A DNA stretch of 64,000 nucleotides from Alphaproteobacteria bacterium (lineage in GTDB: Bacteria; Pseudomonadota; Alphaproteobacteria; Micropepsales; Micropepsaceae). Below, one piece after another: positions 1 to 12,000 of the stretch; position 1 is the first letter of the stretch, and each line of letters begins with the position of its first letter. The notes under the pieces are model-generated. The model was not told where the DNA came from. It searched no databases and was given only the letters and a program-made list of their open reading frames with translations. Made by a program: the position numbers and the translations under genes. The DNA lies in contig JACADY010000014.1 of NCBI GenBank assembly GCA_013389115.1, positions 16,659 to 80,658 of the forward strand. The letters run 5' to 3'.

Positions 1-1
1 G

Positions 2-3070
<3,069 letters not shown>

Positions 3071-3075
3071 CGCCC

Positions 3076-3501
3076 ATGCCCACACCCTCAACCCGGGCAG
3101 TCACGCCCGCCAGCCCTCCGCACGAACAGGACTTAAGCGATGTGCTGCAGGCGCTGGAGGCCGAATTTCTTCAAACCGCGCTGCGCTCACTTGATGAGGT
3201 CGACGCCGCCTTCAAGGTTGGCGCGCTTTCGCCCGATAACCGGGAAGACTGGAAGCGGCTGCATGAAGTGCTGCACAATCTCAAAGGGCAAGGTGCGACT
3301 TTTGGATTCCCGCTCGTCAGTGAGCTTGCGGAATACGCCTGTGAGTTCATGCGCAAGCAGGAAACGGGGTCCAGCGATGACCTTGCGCTCATCGACGCTG
3401 TGGGGCGTGGGTTGAGACTGATCCTCACGCATGGCATGCGCGGCGATACGGATGAGCGCGGGCGCGCGCTCATTCAACGCTTTGCGCGAAGCCTTGCGTG
3501 A
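3076..3501 (+). CDS. Hpt-domain histidine phosphotransfer protein
   Basis: A 141-residue protein with an Hpt helical bundle. The likely phospho-acceptor is His67 in HNLKGQGATFG, the usual H-x-LKG-x2-x2-G pattern. It starts 5 bases after the hybrid kinase gene, so the two are almost certainly co-transcribed, and it should accept phosphate from the kinase receiver domain. No output regulator lies next to it, so the final target of the relay cannot be named from this window. Confidence 0.88.
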   Translation: MPTPSTRAVTPASPPHEQDLSDVLQALEAEFLQTALRSLDEVDAAFKVGALSPDNREDWKRLHEVLHNLKGQGATFGFPLVSELAEYACEFMRKQETGSSDDLALIDAVGRGLRLILTHGMRGDTDERGRALIQRFARSLA

Positions 3502-3548
3502 TCCGCGCATGGCGGGACCTATTGCCCTTCGAAATTACGGGGCCGTAC

Positions 3549-4259
3549 TCACCGATTGAGGCTCGCGATGGCGGAAGGCGCCTGCAACGCGGCCAGCAGC
3601 GCTTCGGCCTCTGCGAGGTCGCTTTCCGCGTTGATGTTGAAGAAGGGATCGAAGGGGATCGCGCACCAGGTGGCGGCCGCAAAACCCATGCGCGAGGCAA
3701 GCCCAATCAGCGATGATCGCGTGCCTTGCTTGAAATCCTCTGGGTTGAGGCCGATATCGGTGCGCCATAGGCCGCAGGCGGGGTGCAGGCGACCCGCGCT
3801 TTGGGGAAGCGCCACGGGCTTTTGCGAGCGGACCGAAGCCGCCCTCAGTCGTGCACTGAGATCACCTGGCAGAAAGGGCGTGTCGCAAGGCAGCGTGAGC
3901 AGATATCGCGCGCCCTGCCCGCGCGCCCAGGCGAGGCCCGCCGCCAGCGCAGCCAATGGCCCTTGAATGGCATCGGCGTCCCGCACGCGCTCCAGTTCCG
4001 GTGCGCTGCCTTCCCAGGTGTCGTCGCGCACACTGATCGCCAGGGGATCGCCCTGCATCCGCGCCGCCTCTCGCACCCAATCCAGCAAGGGCCGCTCGTT
4101 CAGCAGGCGCATCGGCTTGGCGCCGCCGATCCTTGCCCCCAAGCCGCCAGCGAGAATGAGCGTCGCGATGCCGCTGCGTGCGTCGTCGTTGGGCAACGTC
4201 GCGCGCGCCACGCCCTCGCCTCGTCCCAATGTATTCCGGCCATCATCATCGATGGTCAT
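3549..4259 (-). CDS. mobA: Molybdenum cofactor guanylyltransferase (MobA-like)
   Basis: MobA transfers GMP from GTP to molybdopterin to form the guanine-dinucleotide cofactor. The protein shows the nucleotidyltransferase signature LILAGGLGARIGGAKPM, the family LAGG-x2-R-x-GG-x-K pattern, and a later LTLPCDTPFLPGDL segment with the metal-binding aspartate. Start chosen at the internal ATG (MTIDDDGRN), giving 236 residues; a longer form from 4331 would add 24 residues without family similarity. The gene is convergent with the Hpt gene, and no other molybdenum cofactor genes are in the window. MobA fits better than the related CTP-using MocA on general appearance, but the two cannot be told apart with certainty by eye. 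Confidence 0.82.
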   Translation of the reverse strand: MTIDDDGRNTLGRGEGVARATLPNDDARSGIATLILAGGLGARIGGAKPMRLLNERPLLDWVREAARMQGDPLAISVRDDTWEGSAPELERVRDADAIQGPLAALAAGLAWARGQGARYLLTLPCDTPFLPGDLSARLRAASVRSQKPVALPQSAGRLHPACGLWRTDIGLNPEDFKQGTRSSLIGLASRMGFAAATWCAIPFDPFFNINAESDLAEAEALLAALQAPSAIASLNR

Positions 4260-4407
4260 GTGCGAAACACCTGAAGGTTTGTGCCCGGCCAATGCCGCAA
4301 GCGCGGGGGAAAGAACGCGCAGCCTATGCACAGCCAGACCAGCCGGGCCTGCGCCTTCGTGCCGCCCCCGTTCTTACGCCGCCATACCTTCTGCTTGGGG
4401 TCGAATC

Positions 4408-5814
4408 TTGCCTAATCGGCCTGCGCTCGACAAGCGGCAAATCGGGCCTGCGCCGCCCCGCAGATGTGGCGTATCGCCGAGTTTTGAGGCTGTGCCCGCA
4501 GTGCTTTACGCATCGCTCTACCTTGCCTCGACGCTTCTTCTTCTCGCCGTCCTCTTTGCGTTCGAGGTGCAGAGCACGCGCGAAACGGCCCGCCAGCGCA
4601 ATGCGGGGACACTCGCCTGGCTGCAGAAGGAATTCGAGAGCGGCGGCGTCAATGCGCTGCGCGCTGCGGTTGCGCGCAGCATCGCCCTCCCGGTGCCGAC
4701 GCGGACCTATTTCCGGCTGGCGAGCCCGGAGGGGCGCGAGCTCATTTCGACCTTGCCCGCGCCCATTGCCGCAGAAGGCGAGGAAGAGATCAGCTTTGCC
4801 ACCGAAGACGGCGCGTCCGAGGGCGCCGCGCTCATCCGAACGATTGTGCTGGGCGAGGGCTATCGCCTGAGCGCGGGACGCGATGTCAGCCGACTGGTGT
4901 GGACACAATGGCTGTTCGCGCGCGCCTCTCTTTTTGCCTTTGCCGGATCATTGCTGCTTGGCACGCTTGTCGGGGCCGCCATGGGATGGGGGATTTTCCA
5001 GCGTATCGGCGCGATGAACCGTCTCATCGAGGACATCACCAAAGGCGATCTCGGGCAGCGGCTTGCGGTTTCAAGGAGAGGCGATGAACTCGACCAAACG
5101 GCCGCCAGCTTCAACCGCATGCTCGATATGGTGCAAAGGCTGATGGGCGATCTGAGGCATGTGACAAACAACATTGCCCATGACTTGAGAACCCCGCTGA
5201 TGCGGCTTGAACGAAAGCTCGAGGAAATCAGCGCCTCGACCGCGACGGGTTCGCGCGAAGCCGATCTTGCCGACGAGGCACTCGCGGAGGCAAACCAGAT
5301 CCTCGAGATTTTCAATGCCTTGCTGCGTATCGCTCAGATCGAAGGCGGCAGCGCTTCAGCGATCTTCGAAACCGTCGATCTCAGCGCGGTCGTGCGCACG
5401 ATCGAGGACGCCTATCTCCCCCTCGCGGAGGAAGATGGGCGCCAGCTTTTCGTTGAGACACAATAGGGCGTGCAGGTGCGCGGCGACCGGTCGCTACTGC
5501 TGCAATTGCTCGCCAATCTGATCGAGAACGTGTTGAAACACACGCCCGTCGGAACGGACATCTCCTTGACGCTCCATGAGGATCACCATGTCGTCTCGCT
5601 CAGCATCGGCGATCGCGGACCCGGCATTCCCCTTGACATGCGCACGCGCGTGTTCGAGCGGTTTTTCCGCCTGGAGAAGAGCCGTACGACGCGCGGCAGC
5701 GGACTTGGCCTCAGCCTTGTGTCGGCCATCGCCCGCGCGCATGATGCCATGGTCGAGATGACGGACAACGAGCCCGGATTGCGCGTGACCATTCGCTTTC
5801 ACAACGGTCCTTGA
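4408..5814 (+). pseudogene. Membrane sensor histidine kinase interrupted by an in-frame TAG
   Basis: The reading frame encodes an N-terminal membrane segment, a periplasmic region, a second membrane segment (about residues 170-195), HAMP, and HisKA with the acceptor His in NIAHDLRTPLMRLERK. The codon at 5464-5466 is TAG. The same frame then continues with the HATPase_c domain (ANLIENVLKHT, DRGPGIP, GSGLGLSLV) to a TGA at 5814. Full length would be about 468 residues, normal for the family. The stop falls between the dimerisation and ATPase domains, so the first product would lack catalysis. A GTG at 5470 could start a separate ATPase fragment. No response regulator is adjacent. The N-terminal start (TTG at 4408) is uncertain. 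One C-to-T change from CAG would explain the stop; a sequencing error is possible. Confidence 0.8.
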
Positions 5815-6052
5815 GCTATGCGGGGCGCAATGGTCGCCCAGGCATCGTTTCGGCGAGATCACGCTGCCTTCATGACCGCCCGGTGACGCATTTTTCAGCA
5901 GCGGGGCGGCGGTTGTCTCATCTTGACAGAAACCCGTCGCCAAAGGCTTCTCGAAATCCTTGAACAATTGAGCGCACAAGCGTTTGATGGGCGCCGGCCA
6001 CGCGTTCCATGGCCTTTCGTTTGGGGCCTCAGGCTTAACCCTCGGTGAAGCG

Positions 6053-7009
6053 ATGCGTTCAATACGCACCCGGCGGATCGATGCCGCGCTCATTGGATGC
6101 GGCGAATGGGGCGCAAAGGTCGCCCGTTCCGCCCATGAGACGGGGCTGTTCCGCATCGCCAGCGTGACGGACCGCAACGGCGCCCATGCCATCACGCTTG
6201 CGACCGCCTTCGATGCGCCAGTGCGCTCCTTCGCGCGGGTTGCCGAGGACCCCGGGATCGAGGCCGTCCTCATCGTCACCGACGCCTCGAGCCATTTCGA
6301 TTACGCACGCGCCGCGCTCGAGGCCGGCAAGCATGTCTTTGCCGAAAAGCCGCTTGCGCTCTCGAGCGCGGAGGCTCTTGTCCTTGCCGAGCGGGCGGAG
6401 GCGGCGCGGCTGACGCTGATGACCGGCCACACCTATCTCTACGCGCAAGGGCTGCACACACTGCGCCGCGCAATCGCGCGGGGCGATATCGGCGAACTCA
6501 TGTTCATCTCATCGGAGCGGCTTGCCTATGGCCGGTTTCGCGAGGATGTGGACGCGCTCTTCAATCTTGGTCCGCACGATGTCTCCATCATCCATGCGCT
6601 TACAGGATGCCTGCCTTTGCAGGTTCGATGCGAGGCTTATCCTGTGTCGCGCGCACTTTGCGACATCGCAATTTTCACGGCCGATTTCGGTTCCCTCAAA
6701 GCCCATGTTCACTTGAGCGCTGTGCATCCCCTCAAGGTGCGGCGCGTCGCCGCCGCCGGCACGCAGGGCGCCATCGTCTTTGACGACGTGTCGGGCCGCG
6801 TTGAGCGCGTGAACAGCGCGGGTCAACGGGTCGACCTCACCGAGCCTCAGCAGGAGACGCCGCTCAAGGCCGAGTGCCGCCATTTCGCCGAGTGTATTCT
6901 TCAAGGCACGACGCCATTGAGTGATGGAAGGCATGCCGCCTTGATGCTGCGCGTACTGGAGGCGGCGAGCGCCTCGGCCACGCGACAGGGCGCGTGGGTC
7001 CCCGTCTGA
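6053..7009 (+). CDS. Gfo/Idh/MocA-family NAD(P)-dependent oxidoreductase
   Basis: A 318-residue protein with an N-terminal Rossmann fold (DAALIGCGEWGAKVAR, G-x-G-x2-G) and the family EKPLAL motif that binds the nicotinamide and positions the catalytic lysine. It also has GPHDVSIIHALTG, the usual substrate-domain G-x-H-D segment. The internal ATG at 6053 is preferred over 5984 because the Rossmann strand begins 10 residues later. Members oxidise or reduce sugars, inositols or related cyclic compounds; the substrate cannot be deduced. A Nudix-containing gene follows 69 bases downstream on the same strand and may be co-transcribed. Confidence 0.9.
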   Translation: MRSIRTRRIDAALIGCGEWGAKVARSAHETGLFRIASVTDRNGAHAITLATAFDAPVRSFARVAEDPGIEAVLIVTDASSHFDYARAALEAGKHVFAEKPLALSSAEALVLAERAEAARLTLMTGHTYLYAQGLHTLRRAIARGDIGELMFISSERLAYGRFREDVDALFNLGPHDVSIIHALTGCLPLQVRCEAYPVSRALCDIAIFTADFGSLKAHVHLSAVHPLKVRRVAAAGTQGAIVFDDVSGRVERVNSAGQRVDLTEPQQETPLKAECRHFAECILQGTTPLSDGRHAALMLRVLEAASASATRQGAWVPV

Positions 7010-7078
7010 GCGCCATTTCCTGCTCTCTGCATTGCATTCCCGCCTGCCGTGCCAAGCCCTATCTCGTGAGCGTATTCC

Positions 7079-8362
7079 ATGATGAAAGTACAATTTCCGC
7101 CCGCGCCCCCCAGCAATGGCCTGGCGCTCTCGGCCCTCCTTGAAAACCGCATCGCCGATGTCACTCTCGTGCGCGCACTCCGGCGCCATTTCTCCAGCAT
7201 CGAGGGGGTAACGGGCGTCTTGCTGCTGGGCGCGTGCCTTGCCGCGTGCGGGTCATCCGCCGCGCAGGCCGATCTCCATATCATCCTCGAGGTGCAAAGC
7301 GTTCAGGTGCTGCGAGCCATTCTTTCAGCGCGGCAGGGTTGCGAAGCGGAGCTTGGGGTCTTGCTCAATGTCAGCTGCCACACGCTTGGCGAAGCCAATC
7401 CCTCGCTTGCCCGTTCCGGATTGTTCGCAGCACCGGTTGGCGGCAGCTATTTCGTGCTGCGGGCAAAATATTCCGGGGTTCTCATCAGTGGACGGAACGT
7501 CTTTGTGCACTTCACCGATCCCTCGCCCGCGCGCCTTCGCTCGGAAGTCATCGGCACGATCGGCTCCTACCGGCACCGCCTGCGCGAGATCCTTTTGACA
7601 AATCCTGATTCAGCCGCAGAGTTTGCGCGCCTTCCTCTGCTGACGCTTGAACTCGCCGCCTGCTTTCACGGCTATCTTTCCCTGGGCCATGAGGATGCGC
7701 GGGCCTATTTGCGCGCAACGGGTTGGCTCGAGGAGGAGGAGGACGGCATCATCGCGGCGTGCGTGGATGCCCTTGCCACTGGCGGACGGGATGCGGCGCC
7801 CCTGCCCCTGGCCGAGCAGACGCTTCACGTGCTTGAGCGCTTCTACAGGAGGCTGCTTGATCTTTATCGGCGGCGGGGAATTTCGGCGATCCGATGGGAC
7901 GGTGAGAATTGCCGATCGGGCTGGAGCCTCGAGCAACCGCAAGCCGCGTCCATGACGATCATTCGGGCCGGGGACGCGGTGCTCGTCATGCGGCGTCCGG
8001 CGGATGACTATCTCTATCCCAATTCATGGACAATCCCCGGCGGGTATCTCGACGCGGGCGAGTTGCCGGTGACGGCGGCCGCGCGCGAGATCGCCGAGGA
8101 GACCGGACTTTTCATCAAACCCGAGGCGCTGTTCGGTGGCGAACCCGTGATGTCCGATCGGCTGGCGGCCTTCTGCTTCATCGCCCATATCGGCACTCCC
8201 CAAACGCTGCACATGAGCGAGCATGACGCGTACCGGTTCATCCATCTTGCAGATGTGCCCCGTCTTGAGCTGACGCGAGAGGCACGGCTCATCCTCGAGC
8301 GCTATCTCGCCGTTTCAGAGCCGGTGCCGCGCTATCTCAGCGAAATGAGTGGCGCGAGCTAG
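7079..8362 (+). CDS. Two-domain protein: nucleotidyltransferase-like N-terminus plus C-terminal Nudix hydrolase
   Basis: A 427-residue protein. Residues about 295-400 are a Nudix hydrolase with a complete box (G-x5-E-x7-REIAEETGL), expected to bind Mg2+ and cleave a nucleoside-diphosphate-linked compound. The first 270 residues are not a standard Nudix partner. They contain a hydrophobic strand then GACLAACGSSAAQADLHIIL, reminiscent of the GS-x10-D-x-D core of nucleotidyltransferases but with Gly-Ala and only one acidic residue, and then a mostly helical region (YSGVLISGRNVFVHF, LRREILL-type helices). I read this as a possibly degenerate nucleotidyltransferase/HEPN-like unit. It lies downstream of the Gfo/Idh/MocA gene. 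The Nudix assignment is secure; the N-terminal assignment is inference. Confidence 0.8.
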   Translation: MMKVQFPPAPPSNGLALSALLENRIADVTLVRALRRHFSSIEGVTGVLLLGACLAACGSSAAQADLHIILEVQSVQVLRAILSARQGCEAELGVLLNVSCHTLGEANPSLARSGLFAAPVGGSYFVLRAKYSGVLISGRNVFVHFTDPSPARLRSEVIGTIGSYRHRLREILLTNPDSAAEFARLPLLTLELAACFHGYLSLGHEDARAYLRATGWLEEEEDGIIAACVDALATGGRDAAPLPLAEQTLHVLERFYRRLLDLYRRRGISAIRWDGENCRSGWSLEQPQAASMTIIRAGDAVLVMRRPADDYLYPNSWTIPGGYLDAGELPVTAAAREIAEETGLFIKPEALFGGEPVMSDRLAAFCFIAHIGTPQTLHMSEHDAYRFIHLADVPRLELTREARLILERYLAVSEPVPRYLSEMSGAS

Positions 8363-8368
8363 GGCGAT

Positions 8369-8388
8369 CCTTTGCGGTTTGCCAAAGG
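8369..8388 (+). terminator. Short hairpin after the Nudix-fusion gene
   Basis: CCTTTG and CAAAGG form a 6-bp stem with an 8-base loop, 6 bases after the TAG stop of the upstream gene. There is no clear T-run, so it is at best a weak terminator. Confidence 0.3.
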
Positions 8389-8496
8389 GTGAGCCCTGCT
8401 CCTCCCTCCCCTTGCAAAAGGCGAGGGCAAGGGGTCGGGATCGCTTCTCTGGAGCTTGGCCCCCACGCCTTCGCTAGGGCCTGACCCCGACCTGCA

Positions 8497-8517
8497 CCTC
8501 CCCCTTTCAGGGGGAGG
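8497..8517. repeat. GC-rich palindrome (9-bp stem, 3-base loop)
   Basis: CCTCCCCCT, loop TTC, AGGGGGAGG is a perfect hairpin. Palindromes of this CTCCCCC...GGGGGAG form are commonly dispersed in alphaproteobacterial intergenic DNA. It may act as a bidirectional terminator between the Nudix-fusion gene and the convergent small gene at 8730. Confidence 0.55.
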
Positions 8518-8547
8518 AGAATAAGGGCTCCCCTTTTTGGCTCGCTC

Positions 8548-8680
8548 CTCACCCTTCGAGGCTCGCGACGGCTCGCGCCTCACCCTTCGAGGCTCGCGAA
8601 GGCTCGCGCCTCAGGGTGAGGACTCATAGAAAAAACCTCGTTCTGAGGCGGTGCGTCAGCGCCCTCGAAGGATGAGGGTC
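8548..8680. repeat. REP-like dispersed repeat, copy 1, with a tandem 31-bp unit
   Basis: A 31-base unit beginning CTCACCCTTCGAGGCTCGCG occurs twice in direct tandem (8548-8578 and 8579-8609, differing at one base). It is followed by CTCAGGGTGAGG, which pairs with the start of the unit, then by a second palindromic section (CCTCGTTCTGAGGCG ... GCGCCCTCGAAGGATGAGG). A related copy lies at 48017-48120. It fills the gap between convergent genes; no coding sequence is apparent in 8363-8729. Confidence 0.7.
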
Positions 8681-8729
8681 TCGCAAGCGGTGGATGGCCC
8701 ATTTCCGCGGGCCATGATGGGGGAAGGCG

Positions 8730-8933
8730 TCAGCGCTCGCGGACGTAGCGTTGCGGGCCGCGACGGCGGGGCGCCGCGATGAACTGTGCCTTGTTCAGAC
8801 GCTCAGGGTCGCGATTGGCGATCACCGCCAATTCCATGCGCCGCTCGGTCGCCTGGTTGAGATAGTCGATCACCATGCCGCCGATGATGGAAGCAAGAGA
8901 GAACGTGACCAACGCGATTTCCACCATAGTCAT
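8730..8933 (-). CDS. Small single-pass membrane protein, function unknown
   Basis: A 67-residue protein with one hydrophobic segment near the N-terminus (VEIALVTFSLASIIGGMVI) and a basic, arginine-rich C-terminal tail. The start is fixed by a good ribosome binding site (GGGAGG, about 6 bases before the ATG at 8933). It begins 28 bases after the end of the FixK-like gene on the same strand, so it is probably read from the same transcript. I recognise no family; a role linked to low-oxygen physiology would be a guess from position only. Confidence 0.6.
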   Translation of the reverse strand: MTMVEIALVTFSLASIIGGMVIDYLNQATERRMELAVIANRDPERLNKAQFIAAPRRRGPQRYVRER

Positions 8934-8961
8934 TGGAGCCTCCCTGTCCTGGTTGCGGTCT

Positions 8962-9636
8962 TCAGGCGTGCGCTTCCGACATGGCCGCGCGATTAGTGAG
9001 GATGATCTGCCGACTCGTCGGCAACGCAATCGTCCCGTCGCGCTCCAGCTTGGAGAGCGTACGCGACACTGTTTCGATGGTGAGACCCAGATAATCCGCA
9101 ATGTCCAGACGGGACATAGGGATGCTCACCTTGCCGTCCTTGCTACGCGCCGTCAGCTCCAGCAGAAAGCTTGCAACGCGCTCGGCGGCCGACTTGCGGC
9201 CCAGCAGCATCAGGTGCTCACGTACCCGCAACAGTTCGCGCGAGGTCAAATCCCACAACCCCAATGCGGCCATCGAGTCCTCGGCCGCTGCCCGGCGCAG
9301 CGTATTCGCCTTCGCAAGGCCAATCTCGCACTCGGTTACGGCTTCAGCCGAGGCTGTATGGGTGTCACCGGGCTCAAGCCCGAAAACATCGCCGGGAAAG
9401 AGGAATGCGCTAATCTGGCGGCGGCCGTCATCAAGAATGAGGTGCGCCCGAACCACGCCGGAAATCACTTTGTAGACGAAATCAGCCTCCTCGCCAGCGC
9501 CATAGATTTCCTCGTCGCGGGCGAAGTTCATCTTGAAACCGGGAACGACAAGGCCCTCAGCCACCTCGATCTGCAGCGCGGTCCGGGGCGATCGGACGAA
9601 TTGCTCTGGCCTTCTTTCTTCCTGCGCATACAGCAT
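8962..9636 (-). CDS. fixK: CRP/FNR-family transcriptional regulator, FixK type
   Basis: About 224 residues: an N-terminal cyclic-nucleotide-type beta-barrel (EEIYGAGEEADFVYKVISGVV, FLFPGDVFGLE), a dimer helix, and a C-terminal winged helix with recognition helix TIETVSRTLSKLERDG. Its E-x2-SR pattern is that of regulators reading TTGAT-N4-ATCAA sites. The N-terminal cysteine cluster of true FNR is absent, as in FixK. It is divergent from fixL, the expected context, since FixLJ activates fixK under low oxygen and FixK then controls respiratory genes. The ATG at 9636 is preferred because GGAGG lies 5 bases upstream; 9648 is an alternative. Two matching boxes are in the window (11924 and 14283). 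Confidence 0.87.
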   Translation of the reverse strand: MLYAQEERRPEQFVRSPRTALQIEVAEGLVVPGFKMNFARDEEIYGAGEEADFVYKVISGVVRAHLILDDGRRQISAFLFPGDVFGLEPGDTHTASAEAVTECEIGLAKANTLRRAAAEDSMAALGLWDLTSRELLRVREHLMLLGRKSAAERVASFLLELTARSKDGKVSIPMSRLDIADYLGLTIETVSRTLSKLERDGTIALPTSRQIILTNRAAMSEAHA

Positions 9637-9756
9637 GACTGCCTCCATCCCTCTTCTGGAGACACGCTAACCCTGACCCACGCGCGTTGAAATTTGGGGA
9701 AACTAACTAAGGGAATGTACGGAGGCGGACGATGCGACGCGAAACGGTGTTCACCG

Positions 9757-11304
9757 ATGCGAGAAATCCTTGACGCATGGGCGGGGCGCTCTACTCAATT
9801 GACCATGCGCAGCGGGGCGGAACAAAGGCTTGAGGCATTGATCGCGTGGTCGGGACGCTTCTGGCCGCCCTTTGGCGTTGCCACCGTTTCCGCGGGCGCT
9901 GCAACGCTTCTGTGGCTGCTCGTTCAGCCATTTCTCGCCCCCTCGTTCGCCTTTCTCTTCTTCGTGCCGCCCCTCTTTCTTGCAGGCCTGCTGCAGGGCA
10001 GCCTCGCTGCGACAATCGGGGGCGCTCTGGGTCTTGCCGCGGGTCTCATCATCTCGGCGCGTGATGGGCTCGATACCCACGAATTGGTCGCGGCAAGCGG
10101 GTATGCCGCGCTTTGTGCCTTGACCATCGGCGCGAGCTGGTGGCTGCGTGCGATGCATCACGAAGCGCTGGCGGCCGCGCAAAAAATCCAGGATCGCGAG
10201 GCCCATCTTCAATCCATCCTCGATACCGTCCCGGAGGCCATGATCGTGATCGATGAGCGCGGGACCATGCAATCCTTCAGCACGACCGCAGAGCGCTTGT
10301 TCGGCTGGCAGGCCAAGGAGGTGCTTGGCCACAACGTCCATATGCTGATGCCGCAGCCCTATCGGGGAGACCATGACGGCTATCTTGCGCGCTATCGGGC
10401 GACGGGGGAGCGGCGCATCATCGGCATCGGGCGGGTCGTCGTGGGGCAGCGCAAAGACGGCTCGACGTTCCCGATGGAACTCGCCGTTGGCGAAATGCTG
10501 TCGAATCGCGGAAGGTTCTTCACGGGCTTTGTGCGAGACCTGACCGAGCGGCAGGAAACGGAGGCGCGCCTGCAGGATTTGCAGTCCGAACTCGTCCATG
10601 TCTCGCGTCTCACGGCGTTGGGCGAGATGGCATCGGCGCTTGCCCACGAACTCAATCAGCCGCTCTCAGCCATCAGCAACTATGTCAGGGGCTCGCGGCG
10701 CCTGCTCGACAACGAAGAACTCGACCGGGCGCGGCTTGGCGATGCGCTCGACCGGACCGGCGAGCAGGCCCTGCGCGCCGGCCAGATCATCCGCCGGCTG
10801 AGGGATTTCGTCGCGCGCGGCGAGACCGAGCGGCGGATCGAAAGCCTGCCAAAGCTCATCGAAGAGGCCAATGCCCTTGCGCTTGTGGGTGCGAAGGACA
10901 AAGGTGTGCGGGTGCGGCTCGACTTCGCGCCAAGAACCGATCCCGTCGTCGTCGACAAGGTGCAGATCCAGCAGGTGCTGCTGAACCTCATCCGCAATGC
11001 GATCGACGCGATGGAGACATCTCCCCGCCGGGAGATCGTCATCTCGGCGCACGCGGGCGAGGACAATTTCGCCCATGTCAGCGTCTGCGATACCGGGCAC
11101 GGGCTCAGCGAGGAAGTCTTGACGCAGCTCTTTCAGCCCTTCTTCTCGACGAAACGCCAGGGCATGGGTATTGGGCTTTCCATTTCCCGCACCATCATCG
11201 AGGCGCATGGCGGGCGCATCTGGGCGGAGGTGAAGCCCGAAGGGGGAACCTGCTTCCACTTCACGCTGCCTTGCGTCCAGGAGGAGGAAGTCGAGCATGG
11301 TTGA
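9757..11304 (+). CDS. fixL: Oxygen-sensing haem-PAS histidine kinase FixL
   Basis: Membrane-bound kinase with four or so hydrophobic segments in residues about 30-125, then a PAS domain with the FixL haem signature: His206 in [11 protein letters not shown], followed by [18 protein letters not shown]. HisKA follows with His297 in [14 protein letters not shown], and then HATPase_c ([27 protein letters not shown]). Oxygen bound to the haem turns kinase activity off. From the ATG at 9757 the haem His and acceptor His fall close to their positions in Bradyrhizobium FixL (His200, His291), which supports this start; ATG 9715 or TTG 9694 are longer options without a convincing ribosome site. It overlaps fixJ by 8 bases. 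Confidence 0.92.
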   Translation: MREILDAWAGRSTQLTMRSGAEQRLEALIAWSGRFWPPFGVATVSAGAATLLWLLVQPFLAPSFAFLFFVPPLFLAGLLQGSLAATIGGALGLAAGLIISARDGLDTHELVAASGYAALCALTIGASWWLRAMHHEALAAAQKIQDREAHLQSILDTVPEAMIVIDERGTMQSFSTTAERLFGWQAKEVLGHNVHMLMPQPYRGDHDGYLARYRATGERRIIGIGRVVVGQRKDGSTFPMELAVGEMLSNRGRFFTGFVRDLTERQETEARLQDLQSELVHVSRLTALGEMASALAHELNQPLSAISNYVRGSRRLLDNEELDRARLGDALDRTGEQALRAGQIIRRLRDFVARGETERRIESLPKLIEEANALALVGAKDKGVRVRLDFAPRTDPVVVDKVQIQQVLLNLIRNAIDAMETSPRREIVISAHAGEDNFAHVSVCDTGHGLSEEVLTQLFQPFFSTKRQGMGIGLSISRTIIEAHGGRIWAEVKPEGGTCFHFTLPCVQEEEVEHG

Positions 11305-11917
11305 TGCTCAGACCATTCATATCGTCGATGACGACAGCGGCGTGCGCCATTCGCTCGCCTTCCTGTTCGAAAGCCATGGCTTCAGCGTCAAGACCTATGA
11401 ATCGGCCGATCACTTCCTCGAAGCGGCGAGCGCTGAGCTTCGGGGCTGTCTCATCACGGATGTTCGCATGCCGGGCCTTGGCGGGCTTGAACTCATTCAA
11501 AGACTGCGCGAGCAAAACATCCTTATCCCCGCCATCGTCATTACGGGGCACGGGGATATCCCCCTTGCCGTCGAGGCGATGAAACACGGCGCCGCCGACT
11601 TCATCGAGAAGCCGTTCGAGGATACCCAAATCCTGGGGGCCGCACGATCGGCCATGCAGGGCCATGCCGCGCAGGATGAACGGCTCGCCGAGCGGACGGC
11701 CATTCTTGAGCGCATAGCGAGCCTTACGAAACGCGAACGCGAGGTGCTGGACGGCATCGTCGCGGGCCATGCCAACAAGATCGTTGCGTTCGACCTCGGC
11801 ATCAGCCAGCGGACGGTCGAAGTCTACCGCGCCAACGTCATGACCAAGATGCAGGCGGGAAGCCTGTCAGATCTCGTGCGCATGACTTTGCTCGCACAGT
11901 CAAGCGAAAAGCCTTGA
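11297..11917 (+). CDS. fixJ: Response regulator FixJ
   Basis: A 206-residue two-domain regulator. The receiver domain has the acidic pocket VDDD, phospho-acceptor Asp55 in ITDVRMPG, the switch Thr in VITGHGD and Lys in IEKPF. The C-terminal LuxR-type helix-turn-helix is [16 protein letters not shown] ... [16 protein letters not shown]. It overlaps the end of fixL, so translation is coupled. FixL phosphorylates FixJ at low oxygen, and FixJ-P activates fixK, here the neighbouring divergent gene. Confidence 0.93.
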   Translation: MVDAQTIHIVDDDSGVRHSLAFLFESHGFSVKTYESADHFLEAASAELRGCLITDVRMPGLGGLELIQRLREQNILIPAIVITGHGDIPLAVEAMKHGAADFIEKPFEDTQILGAARSAMQGHAAQDERLAERTAILERIASLTKREREVLDGIVAGHANKIVAFDLGISQRTVEVYRANVMTKMQAGSLSDLVRMTLLAQSSEKP

Positions 11918-11923
11918 GCCCGA

Positions 11924-11937
11924 TTGAGACAAGTCAA
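11924..11937 (+). promoter_or_regulatory. FixK/FNR-type box upstream of the receiver gene
   Basis: TTGAGACAAGTCAA has both half-sites TTGA and TCAA at the correct 14-bp spacing. Its centre lies 70 bases before the GTG at 12001. With the class II position (-41.5), transcription would start near 11972, leaving a leader of about 29 bases. Confidence 0.65.
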
Positions 11938-12000
11938 TGCGTCGCCCCCTCTTCGGTGGAGATGTGACACCAACTCAAGGCTCAGTCAGGCGCAATAGAC

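Noticed and set aside
8398..8700. CRISPR array in the palindromic repeat region
   Set aside because: Repeats are adjacent without unique spacers of constant length and no cas genes are present.
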